64,000 nt of DNA, taken from positions 1 to 64,000 of the forward strand of contig WTXG01000023.1 of NCBI GenBank assembly GCA_022496185.1, given 5' to 3'. A program made the translations under genes and the position numbers. This DNA comes from Multifurca ochricompacta (Eukaryota; Basidiomycota; Agaricomycetes; Russulales; Russulaceae). Below, in pieces: positions 34,649 to 44,363 of this stretch (position 1 is its first letter; each line of letters opens with the position of its first letter). The notes under the pieces were generated by a model. That model saw only the letters and a program-made list of their open reading frames with translations, did not search any database and was not told the origin of the DNA.

Positions 34649-36548
34649 GGCAAGCTGAGCGGTCTGTGAGAAAGCTGAGGACCCAGCTAGCGACCTGTGG
34701 GGGATAGCCAAGCCTAGAGAGGATAGCTGCACATCTACCAGGGTGGACATGATCAAAGAACCCGGAGACATCAAAGAGGACAATCCCACAGACCATGCCA
34801 GAGGCCTGGACCTGAGTGACGTCATGTACCAACAAGAGGGCGGAGTCCAAGCAACACGAGTTGGAATGTGCCCCAAACTGCATTGATGGAAGAGTCACGT
34901 AGCGATTGATGTCGGAAGTGAGGTGTTTGGCAAGTGATTTGTCCAAGAGCTTCCCCAGAGTCTCCAGTAGGGAGATAGGTCGGTGTGCCTTCGCTAGGCT
35001 ATAGTCTGGGCAAGCCGGCTTTGGGAGAACCACTGTAAGGGCCTGTTTCCATGCGGCAGGCACATGTCTGAGGTGTACGGAGGTGTTGAAGAGCGCGGTG
35101 ATGTGATCCAATATCGACGGCCAGCCCCACTTGAGTATCCACCAATTGAGCTTGGAAAAGCCAGGGGCGGAGGTTGACGAGGTTTTGTGTAAGTGGTCAG
35201 CAATCTCATCTGAGGTGAAAGGGAACCAATCCTGAGTCGGGAATTGGGGTGGGTCATCCTCGAAGGTTGTGGGGACAGGGGTTGACTCTGAACCAAAGAA
35301 CTGGGCGATGAAGACGTCTTCGATTGCCGAGTGGTCCCAAAGTAGTGGGCCAGTAGGTCAACGGATGGCAGGGACAATGGAAAGTCGCCTACCATGGCGC
35401 CAAGCTGCAACCTCCCAGACGTCCTGGGTGGCAATGGCCTCATTGGTCCAGGCGTGCTTTGCCAATCGGATTTCCATACAAAGGGCAGCAGCAGTGCGGG
35501 CTTTGGCCTCAGGGTTGCGACGTGAGTGGCACAGATCCAAGACACGTTGGGTACAAGCGGGGTTCCACCACTTGGCACACTTGGCGCGTGGAGTTGTCGT
35601 GACAGCTAAGTGAGCATCAGCAGTCATAGTAAGAGCGTCCATGAGACGGGCAGTAAAGCGGTCGACGTCCTCAGGGGACAGCATCTCCGGGATGGGCGGT
35701 AAGGACAGCGCCAGGTGGTCACGCCAAGCAGTCAATGCATCATCTGAGAGTTTTGTGACATATGACTTGACAGGTGAAGCGGGAGTGAGGTCCATGAGGG
35801 AATGCTGCCAAGAGAACCTGAGTCCGGCATGGTTGGAGCCCAGACTGGCAGCCCAGTCAATGAGGACAGGGGAGAGCGAGCCGCTGTCCTGCAAGGGAAG
35901 AGAAGCCCAGACGAGATCTAGTATGCTGCCAGCATGATTGGAAGCCTGGCAAGTGAGGAGCCCAGGAGTGGACACGAGTTCAAGGCCCTGGTCAGCTGTC
36001 CAGTCCAGAAAGTTGGAGGCAGAGGGCGAGGTGGGTGTGTTTGAGCCAGGTGGGGCCCAATCTGGGTGGTGGAGATTGAAGTCTCCGGCTAGGACTGTGG
36101 GGACATCATCCAGCTCAAGCAATAGCAGAGCGCACAGAGCTGTAGGGTCCCAGACATCATTGTAGAAAGAGATAATGCGCAGGGTCTGGGGGCCAACTTG
36201 AAGGTCGCCCACCAGGACACACAGGTGAGCACAGAGGTTGTGCTGGGTGGTGAACTGCGCAGAGAAAGGAATGTCAGCATGTGAGGGTTGAAATTTCCTC
36301 ACATAAATGAGCGTCTTTGCATGGGTGAGAGCCGGCATAGAGGGGTAAAAGAAATTCCAGCCAGGGTGGGCTGGGGCACCGAGGGTATCCTGACTGTCGG
36401 GGAGGGTGTCAGAGTGGGAAACACCAATTCGGCCAAACCAGGGTTCCTGCACTAAAAGAATGTGATCTTGTTTGTTAGAATTCAGCACAGCGTGCAAGTT
36501 CACATTGCTGTGCTGAATGTTGAGGCTCAGGATGGAGCACTCAGACAT
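34649..36548 (-). pseudogene. LINE F ORF2, 5' part: endonuclease and N-terminal RT
   Basis: ATG at 36548 overlaps the ORF1 stop by eight bases (36541-36548), a layout suited to reinitiation. The apurinic-type endonuclease has LSLNIQHSN, VQEPWFG, LAGDFNLHHPDW and SILDLVWAS with SNHAGLRF (catalytic N, E, D/N and H positions). An in-frame TGA at 35358-35360 follows, then SAPGFSKLNWWILKWGW, TVVLPKPACPDYS, RPISLLETLGKLLDK and the RT A motif region VLFDVSGFFDHVHP. The frame stops at the GGCAA target of element A and continues at 12240 as SFNGLTGPPHAM. Only one stop is seen in this part. Confidence 0.9.
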
Positions 36549-39500
36549 GGAAAGCAAATGGGTCGAGGGAGGGCGTGGGAGAGGGCCCAGCAGGGATCAG
36601 CGACCGAAGGGCTGTCACCTTGGAGAGGAGCTCAGGAAGGTTGGGAGTGTCCTGGGCCATATGTTGGTGGATGGAGGCACCACTACCATTACCTCCAATG
36701 AGGCGGTTGAGGAAGTAGAGCTCAATGGCCGCTTCATGGTGGCACGAGGAATCGAGCAGAAAGTGGAGGTGTTGCATGCCTCGCGTCGTGAGGACCTCTC
36801 CATCATAGAGGATGGCGGCCATACCCCTGTGGGTGTGGCGGGCGGGGTCAGCCAAGGAGATCAGCGCGTTGGTGTGCTGGCGCAGAGTAGGCTCCGGAGT
36901 GGACACTGTGGAAGGAGTGCCAGCAGCGGTGGCCTGTGACTCGGTGAACTCAGAAATAGAGGACATACTCAGAGCCTCCTGAACAGGAGGCCAGGCAGTC
37001 TTCTTGGATGTGGTCATGCGTGCGTCAGGGCACGCAACAAGGGTCTTTGGCGCAGGTGGGATGGTCGAGGTGGGCGGGGCTGCTTGTGCTTTGCTGTGGC
37101 GGGGAACGGTGGTGAAGCCGGTTCCATTGGTGGCAGTCTGAGAGTTGCCAGGGGTCGCGCCCAGGACGGGGGCGGGGGCCACAGAGGGACCTGACCAGTT
37201 CTCGGGCATGTCAGCCAGGGGAGGAGCAGCGAAGGGTCCCCTCTTTGGACATTTGGCAGAGTGGGCATGATGCCCAGTCTGTCCGCAGAGGAGGCACTTA
37301 AATGTGCAATCACATTGGCCAGCCACTTGATGGGGGCCGGTACAGTGGACATTATGTTCCGTGAAGGGATGGGTGCCGCCACACTTGTAGCACAGTGGCT
37401 TATCCAACAGCTGGGTGCAAACCCTGCGACCGTTGGTGCGTTTGAGTTGTTGGGTGCAGTGACCCAATTTGTGGCAACGGCCACATTGTACAAGTGTCGG
37501 CGCAGGGCCGGCATGCACTAACCTGGAGAGTCTGCCGAACATGTAAGTGGGCATGCGCAAAAGCTGCACAATGTCAGCAGGGGAAAGCCCGTGGAGAGCA
37601 AAAACAACCATGGCGCAAGCCAACCAAATGTTGGTGGGTTCTTGCTGCCAACAGGGCAGGGAGGGGAAGAGGGAGTGTGTAAACTGGCCATTGCGGCGCA
37701 GTTCAGTTTGGAGGGTGGCAGGGTCGAAGATGACTCCGTCTCCAGCGGATACATACACATCCCGCAGCTGGAACCATTCCCAGCCACGGGTGGGGACAAG
37801 ATGTCCGCCTGGGAATTGTTTGGTGAGTGCCGGTTCGTATGGCAATAGGGTCTGCAAGGTGTGAACACCAGCAAACATAAAAATGAAGTTACCTTCAGAG
37901 CGTCCGGCGCCGACAGACCAGCAGCCAGAGAGAAGGTGTGGCACAGAGGCTGATTGGTGGAGTAGGGCCTGTTGAGCCCCCAAGAGGAGTTGGGGGGGTG
38001 GTGGCAGGCCATGGGACAAGGTGCCAGCAGGGAGTGGTGGGAGAATCATGGAGACCTTGGTGGTATGCTCCTGGGCCGGAGCATGCGTGAGGGCGGTGGT
38101 TGGGGCCTTTGGACCCACACGGGGGTTCGCGGTGCCCTGCATCGTTTGGCCCTGGGCCTTGGTCGCAGCTTGCACGAAAGAGACAGCCCGCAGTTGCTGG
38201 GCCATCGTAGAGGGGCCGACCACACGGAAATTGTCGGTCGGGGTGGCACCAAGTGGGCCAGTGTCAGACGGCGGGGGGGCAGCAGGGTTTGCAGCGGGTG
38301 GAGCCTGTGGGGCAGGCCGTTGAGGTCCTGCAGGCGCACGAGTGGGTGGTTTGGGCACGGGGGCCACAGGTGGGGCACCGCCACGCTCTAGTCAGTCGAT
38401 GCGCTCCAGGACGAGCGCAAGCGTCGCCGCGATCCAATCCAAAGGGTCAGTGGGTGGAGGAGGAGGGGCTGGGGTGTCAGCCTGTACCTCAGTGAGGTAT
38501 GAAAGTGAGGAGGACGTAGCTGGAGGGCCCTCATCAGGGCCCAGCATCTCTTCCTCCACTGCATGTATTGATGCTGCTGTACCATGGTAAGCAGCGTCGA
38601 AGCCAGATGGGCCAACCAGGTGGAGGAAGTCCTCCAAGGGCTGGGAGAGTACCGGTGGGGAGACAGCCATGGGGGCCTCGGCCTGGGTTTCCAGGACCTC
38701 ATCCTCTGACAAACGGGAGGAAGCGCGAGACACTGGGCACGAAGGGTATGGGGCCACATGAGTGCATGTGGGTGTTTGTGGCGACTCTCATCACACAGGT
38801 TTCTTCGATTTGCGCACCTTTGTTTGAGAGCGCAGGGTGCGATCCAGGTCAGCCAGCAGTGAGATGGTGATGAGGTCGATCTCGGCTTGGGTGCGGGTGT
38901 GGTGTTCGGCCAAATATTGTACACGGTAGGCTGCTATCTCCTGTGAGACCTCGGCATGCATAACCGCTTCCAGTTCGGACTGGATGTGGGAGCGGGTCTG
39001 GTCCCACACAGTGTAGACTTCCGCGGCCACCTCGGTTTTGAGTTGTTGGCGGAATTGGAGGTGGAGCTCCTCGATGTAGGCAGGCGTGGCAACCTGGGCC
39101 AGCCATTCGGCGCGGAGATTTGCCTGCAGGGAGGTATCAATCTGGGCACTAAGGCCATCGATATGGGCTTGGGCATTTGACTGCCTGCCGTTAAGGAGGT
39201 GGTGGAGCTGTGCTGCCATCGCCTGTAAATGTGCTAGAGGGGTTTGGGGGACCCCAGCCCCACACGGTAGTGAAACCACATCAATAAATTCACCTCCCTC
39301 GTGGTGATCCAGGAGGGAGAAAGCGGAGGGTGAGCGGAGGAATCCTCTGATCACCGCCCCCAAAATGTTGTGGAGCATTCTGCCCCAGGAGACTGGTTCA
39401 AGACCAGTGTTGTAGGCTATCTCACCTGAACGTTGGATTCCAGCGTCGATGAGCGCAGTGGTGATGCTGTTGGAGTGCTCCAGCATCGCAGCAGTGATGC

Positions 39501-39912
39501 CCATATCGGAATTTTCTTCCATGCAGAGGGCAGCTGCAAGGTAATAGAGAGAATAGCCCATGCTATTCTTGGCGACATTGTGAAGATCCCGTCGTCAGGA
39601 CTCATTGAGGTATTCAACACATCACTCATGGGCAGCGGTGTCGAGGTGGATGGCACGATCCAGGGTGTCGACTGGGTCATAGAGCATGGGTCGAAGGTAA
39701 GCCAAGACGGCTTCATCCGACGAGAACTCTGGAGGGAAGTTGAGGGGGTTGGAAGCCCCAAGGGTGAGGTGTTCTCCATCAGAGCATGGTGGGGGGACGT
39801 AGGGAGGAGGAGGTGAAGGGGTCACAACTTGTGCCCCAATGGCGACGATGGATGAGTCCGCCAACAACGACGAACCCACCTCTATAGGATTGGCAGCATT
39901 GCCACCAGACAT
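36541..39912 (-). pseudogene. LINE F ORF1, Gag-like, one frame of about 1120 codons with five TGA
   Basis: ATG at 39912 (SGGNAANPIEVGSSLL). All open segments down to 36541 are in one frame, separated by TGA codons near 39622, 39594, 38791 (a TGATGA pair) and 38392. The middle (38800-39200) is helical, and a Pro-rich region lies near 38370. The C-terminal third has zinc knuckles: CGRCHKLGHCTQQ, CYKCGGTHPFTEHNVHC and CLLCGQTGHHAHSAKC at about 37480-37230. Nucleic-acid chaperone/particle protein by analogy with other LINE ORF1s. The length is unusually large for an ORF1, and the first in-frame stops may hide an original second initiation site. Confidence 0.8.
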
Positions 39913-40056
39913 GATGTGTGTAAGACTTATGGGCTGAAGGGGCCCACAATGAGTGGACAAAAACTTGGTTGTAATACAATCTATCTAACAAAGACACCCC
40001 AAAGCGAGCAAGGCTCAAGCTTGATGGTGGTGGTTTGGGAGAAAGAAGGATGAATG
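39913..40056 (-). other. 5' UTR of LINE F
   Basis: 144 nt between the inferred element start (next to the 14-bp duplication at 40057-40070) and the ORF1 ATG. It probably holds the internal promoter, but no motif was recognised. Confidence 0.6.
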
Positions 40057-40070
40057 TCCTCATGCAAGGG

Positions 40071-40583
40071 TGACTGTGGCAGAAGACGACAATGAGAAGG
40101 TGGGACGGGCCAGAGCGGGCAGAGCCAGGCGGGTCCAGAGCTCAAGCTATCCTTGTTGTAACTGTAACTATTACCAACATGGTACTTGTATCCCAGCCTG
40201 AACTGAAACTAGGTGGTTAGTATTTGAATTAGTGATGGTGCTAGCGACAAAATGTCACCACCTCACACCAACAATGACAACACTGACATTGGCAAGTAGT
40301 TCATCACGAATTACCATCCAACCACGTTCACAAATGATTAAAGAGTCACAAGAAGTTCCTCCTTTTCTTAGTCAGTAGCATTATGTTGAACCAAGATACC
40401 GGTACAGAGGCTCCGGGATAGCGGTATGACATGATTGTGATCACGTGTAGATAACGCAAGTAAGAACGCGTTCATAATTAGCTAGATTACTTAGAATATA
40501 CATCTAAGATCAGGCATGTGATCAAATCACATCAATAACGAGATAATGCACTCGTATAATTAAGTAGCCGATATAGTACATTA
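40071..40583. other. Pre-insertion locus DNA with a fragment of the inverted-repeat family
   Basis: This continues the sequence interrupted by LINE F. At 40385-40430 it contains GTTGAACCAAGATACCGGTA and GGGATAGCGGT, matching the subterminal block of the element at 7937-9380. No gene is seen. Confidence 0.6.
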
Positions 40584-40588
40584 AATTG

Positions 40589-41084
40589 TGTTGAACACAG
40601 AAGATGTTCGGTGATGCTTCAGGCATCAGGTGATTAGATTAGCTACTTTGTAGATTAGATTAGATACCGGAGTTTCGGACTATTTACATTATCATTATTA
40701 CTTTCTTTCTCACATTCCACAGTAGCTGACTGATGCACCATGTAACATGTGATTTCTGTAGTGGCCAATGGCCTTTCTCCCTCATGTTTATTGTTTGGAC
40801 TTTATCTGGCACCTGAGGACTTATTCCCAGTGTGCACAGACCATCCCTTGGGGTATATAAGGGTGTCTGTTCCATCTCTTACACTTCAGAGTTTCTTCTA
40901 TCTCTGAAGTGTAAGTCCCTTCTCTTACTTACTATTATACCTTGAGACTAACACTCTTAGTAGTAACTTGTCTTCGTCTAGGTCAGTAGTATAGTATAAT
41001 AGAGTTTCTTCTATCTCTGAAGTTAACTTGTCTTTGTCTAGCTTAACCTTACAGTCAGTATGCTGCGCACATGCCTGTTTTACA
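40589..41084 (+). repeat. Solo LTR (family S), plus orientation
   Basis: 496 bp from TGTTGAACAC to CTGTTTTACA, flanked by AATTG on both sides (40584-40588, 41085-41089). Relatives are at 51210-51717, 52862-53001 and 62962-63459. It contains TATATAAG (about 40854-40861) followed about 17 nt later by a perfect 14-bp inverted repeat (40878-40891 with 40902-40915). The superfamily is unknown because no internal region is present; 5-bp duplications fit Copia or Gypsy. Confidence 0.88.
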
Positions 41085-41089
41085 AATTG

Positions 41090-41328
41090 TATATAAACTA
41101 CTGTATAACTGCTATAGATTAAGCAGTTGCTATCGCATTAATGACTGCATCTAAGTCTCAAAGTAAAACAAAGGTGAGATAGCTAGCAGTAATGTAGTAT
41201 CTAGTGTAGGCTGCACCATACCTGTTCTATACATTATTCTACTCTATTCATCCACTATAACCATGGTATGATAATGTGTTGAGGTTTCAGCACCCCAATC
41301 AAGGGACATTCAATCTCAGGAAAAGTAT
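41090..41328. other. Unassigned repeat-like spacer
   Basis: AT-rich, with TATATAAACTA near 41089-41099. No coding frame or repeat border is recognised. Confidence 0.4.
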
Positions 41329-41402
41329 AGCCATGTTGGGGATTGAACCCAAGACCCCCAGACATTCTAGGTCCAGTGCTCTAACCACTGAGCTACATGG
41401 CC
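41329..41402 (-). tRNA. tRNA-like sequence (probable pseudo-tRNA or SINE head)
   Basis: On the minus strand GGCCATG/CATGGCT forms an acceptor stem with one G-T pair. GCTCAGTGGTTAGAGC is a D arm and A box. TTGGGTTCAATCCCCAA is a T arm and B box. The anticodon arm works only as a 6-bp stem CTGGAC/GTCTGG with two G-T pairs and loop CTAGAAT, giving anticodon AGA without the long variable arm expected of tRNA-Ser. A TTTT terminator lies 5 nt downstream. Pol III control elements are therefore intact, but function as a tRNA is doubtful. Confidence 0.55.
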
Positions 41403-41634
41403 TTGGGAACTTCAAGGTGGTTTCTGTGTGTTATTCCCTAGCCATAACCAGTCCACCCATGTACATGTGCCATTACTAGGCTTCAGGCACTTCTCAACAT
41501 AATGTACTGTATCTTGTTCATGCATTATGAGATGTGCAGAGCACGTCTCATATTGGACCTTGCTTGATGGAACCTTAACTTGTATCCATCCGAGTCTATA
41601 TCAATGGGGGAAGTGTCTCATTAGACTCGGGTGA
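41403..41634. other. Spacer without recognised feature
   Basis: About 230 bp, no frame or repeat recognised. Confidence 0.4.
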
Positions 41635-42263
41635 TTAAATACAAACAGATCTATTCCACACCTCCAAGTTTTCCTCTCTTCGCAGGTTGCTTAACCCACA
41701 TTCTAGCACCAAGCAATCATGTTCCTTCAAAATTGATAAATTATTTGGATCCCAGTCCTTCACCAAGTCCTGGTGGACATGAGCAGTTGGATAGTATAGT
41801 GGTCCAGAATCCACTTCCCCAACCCAGTCGAAATCTACCAACATGATCTCTTCAGGGTCCCTCTTGCTGGTCATCATATTTGCTTCCCGAAGGTCCCCAT
41901 GCACCCATCCCTTTTCATGAGATTTGTTCACCAACCGCCTGAGGTCCTTCGACGACATCTCAAGGTATTTCAATGAATAATGTTCCAGATCAAATTCTTC
42001 ATAGTCAATCCACTCCATCACAATGATGTGCCACCCATCAAGAGCATTCCCATAGCCTAGTAGTTTGGGTGCACGACCTTTCTCCGCACAGAACTCATGA
42101 AGGTCTCGGAAGTGTCATCGTGTGGACTTGACAATCACCTTGTGTTTGTCTTCCAGATCAGTGACAGTTGCCATGTAGGTGAACCGGCTCAGATATCGTA
42201 TTCCACCTTCCCCTTGATATGCCTCGTGACTCCCTGTCAATCTTAAAGTTGAACATCCCAGGG
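41635..42263 (-). pseudogene. Protein-kinase-like pseudogene, 5' end cut by element D
   Basis: The minus-strand frame contains LSRFTYMATVTDLEDKHKVI, then a TGA at 42115-42117, then CAEKGRAPKLLGYGNALDGW, IIVMEWIDYEEFDLE, the catalytic loop HGDLREAN (41901-41878) and LVDFDWVGE in place of DFG. It ends after DLVKDWDPNNLSILKEHD. The HxDxxxxN plus DFD pattern is that of a protein-kinase fold. The wording resembles the kinase-like domains common in Agaricomycetes, some linked to Crinkler-type proteins; that link is uncertain. The N-terminal part is missing because the 5' LTR of D abuts at 42264, so it is a truncated remnant. Confidence 0.7.
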
Positions 42264-42833
42264 TGTTACAAACCCCGTCTTTGCCCGTATTCTTTTTCTT
42301 ACCCAACGACAATCCCTCTCTATCGCCTACACTCCACTACCAGATCACGTCCCCATCGTGGGATCCGTCACATGCTCTTCGTCCCTCCCCGTGACCTCCT
42401 TGCTTGTTCATGTTTACCTACCGTTGCTTTCGTTATCGCTTATCTTCTTATCATACGACCGGACACTTACTTAATACCCTATCAGAAGCCAGGCTTTACG
42501 CCCTCCGCTTTCAGATATTCGGGCCCACTTGACTCCGTGTTCTTATCTCATAGACGCCCACTAGATTACGTATATAAGTCCGCTGTAGCTACCCTGTAGA
42601 CCTCAGACTCGACTTATTGAATACATCGGTGTTTGTCTTTCGGACTTCCCCTTGAAACTCTTGACTCAACCGTCTCAGTGCTTTTGGCACTTTCCACTCA
42701 ACATCGTCATTAGGGAACGGCCCCTTTGACTTTGACTCACCCACTTAAACTCCAAGAGGCCTTATTGGTCTCTTATCTGAACCTACGAAGCTGTCGCACA
42801 AGTCGTGCGGAACGTCTCACACCGGACGTAACA
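42264..42833 (+). repeat. 5' LTR of element D
   Basis: TATATAAG at 42572-42579; AGACTCGACTT at 42605-42615 is the exact complement of the PBS; ends CGGACGTAACA. Confidence 0.92.
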
Positions 42834-42835
42834 TC

Positions 42836-42846
42836 AAGTCGAGTCT
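42836..42846 (+). other. Self-complementary primer-binding site of D
   Basis: AAGTCGAGTCT begins two bases after the LTR and pairs perfectly with 42605-42615, which lies 33 nt downstream of the TATA box. Confidence 0.76.
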
Positions 42847-42852
42847 CTCACA

Positions 42853-44363
42853 GTGGCTTCCAGCCGCAGTCAGACCCTCTTCCGGGAAGAACTCATCGAA
42901 CGCAGAGACGAGAATAATCTTTCACAGCAGGTACTTGGCTCTGCCGCCTGGAAAGACTTTGAAACCGAGTTTGGATACTACGTCTATCACGACGGAAGAT
43001 ACCAACCAGTAGAATACGACGACGAGAAAAGAGTTTGGTATTGTATCCGATACTCGGACAGTCGAAACTCTTGGGTCACTACAAGGCCCGCCCCACCCGA
43101 ATTCGGATTAGGCCCGTGGAGAGAAAACCCTCCGGCCATTGTCACGGACTCTGAACCAGAAGAGTACGTAGAAGAACCCAGTGAAGAAGCACCGGCATTA
43201 GCAGAGACTACGTTTCCGGTTGCACCTGAAGTTGTCACGATCAGAGCCCCTGCTTTGACAACTCCACAGATATCCATACAGTCCACCAACACAGTAACCC
43301 CATTCTATCAAAACATGTCGACAATCGCCGCCCAACTTCCCGACCCTGCCCCGCCAGCTCCTGTGGCACCACCACCAAACATCCCCCCCCCTCCGGACGT
43401 CTGTCTGGAGTGTTACCCCAGACGTTCGCTGGGGATCGCTCGCAGAGCAAGAAATTCATGCTGGAGTTCACGACATTTAAAAACTTCAACCATGACGTAC
43501 CACAGATTGTTAACCCATTCCAAAGGGCCAATCTGTTTCTTTCCCTGATCCGAGGGGATGCGGTAGATGATTGGACGATGGAACAATTAGAGTGGTTGAA
43601 TGAACAAGTGGAAAGCGGACGCCGGACTACAAGCGAAGGTCTTTGGGAGACCATAGCTGAGAGATTTAAGGATGCGTTTACGGACGGGCAGGCCAAACAG
43701 AAGGCCGCCCGTGAACTAAAGACCCTCAGGATGGAGAAGGGAGAGCTTGACGCATACGTAGCCAAGTTCAGAAGCTTAGCCAACAGAGCCGGCTACGATA
43801 CAGACGAGGAGGCCACATTGGACCTCTTCTCCCAGGGACTGCCCAATCCCTTAGTCAAGAATATCATACAGTTCCACCATCCCCGTGATTGGGACACCTG
43901 GGTCGATGCTGCCCGGCGGCAACAACAAGATTACTTGGACTTCCAGACACGGTTTGGGGTCGATACCAAAAAGGGAAAAACCAGAGATCAGTGGAAGACC
44001 GCCTTTGGCGTAAAACCTACCCATCATGCTCAACGAGACCCAAACGCCATGGACACCTCTGCGGACCGCGCCCGAGCCCGGGCAGCGCTCACAGAAGATG
44101 AACGGCAGGTGTTGATGAAGGAAGGACGATGCTTTCGCTGTAGAGCATTAGGGCATATGTCCCGGGATTGTCCAAAGAAGGGAGTACGTGTTGCGGCTGC
44201 AACTACCACAGCCGAGGCCCCCGCACAAAACAACCCACCCACCGTGGATAAACGATCAAAAGAAGAGAAAGCTCAGGATATATGGGCTAATATGATGAAG
44301 GAAAGTGAAGAAGTGCGCGCCATCTTAGTAGAAAAGGCGTTTGCGAAAAAGGATTTTTGTTAG
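42853..44363 (+). pseudogene. gag: Element D gag
   Basis: Opens at GTG 42853 (ASSRSQTLFREELIE); the frame is closed by TAA at the LTR junction and has no upstream ATG. A one-base loss in the C run near 43388 shifts the frame between the Pro-rich region and the core (FAGDRSQSKKFMLEF). The core, with FTDGQAKQKAARELK and LFSQGLPNPLVKN, and the knuckle CFRCRALGHMSRDC (about 44131-44172) are otherwise intact. Ends GATTTTTGTTAG. Homologous to B and E Gag. Confidence 0.88.

Larger units (their letters stand above)
9412..40056 (-). mobile_element. LINE F (Tad1/I-like non-LTR retrotransposon), interrupted by a LTR nest
   Basis: The LINE reads on the minus strand from 40056 to 9412 and ends in a 22-nt poly(A) (T tract at 9412-9433). 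A perfect 14-bp target duplication TCCTCATGCAAGGG lies at 9398-9411 and 40057-40070. Removing element A (12241-34648 plus one GGCAA) and the hAT MITE leaves about 7.7 kb. That holds ORF1 (long, zinc knuckles) and ORF2 (endonuclease, RT, RNase H, C-terminal Cys/His). The order and domains fit the I/Jockey/Tad1 group known from fungi. The copy is dead: both ORFs carry several in-frame TGA codons, and there are frameshifts in the RNase H region. Confidence 0.9.

Noticed and set aside
42834..42860. tRNA-primed PBS for the B/D/E family
   Set aside because: The 11-mer has no obvious match to a tRNA 3' end known to me and pairs perfectly with the element's own LTR; a full tRNA comparison was not possible here.
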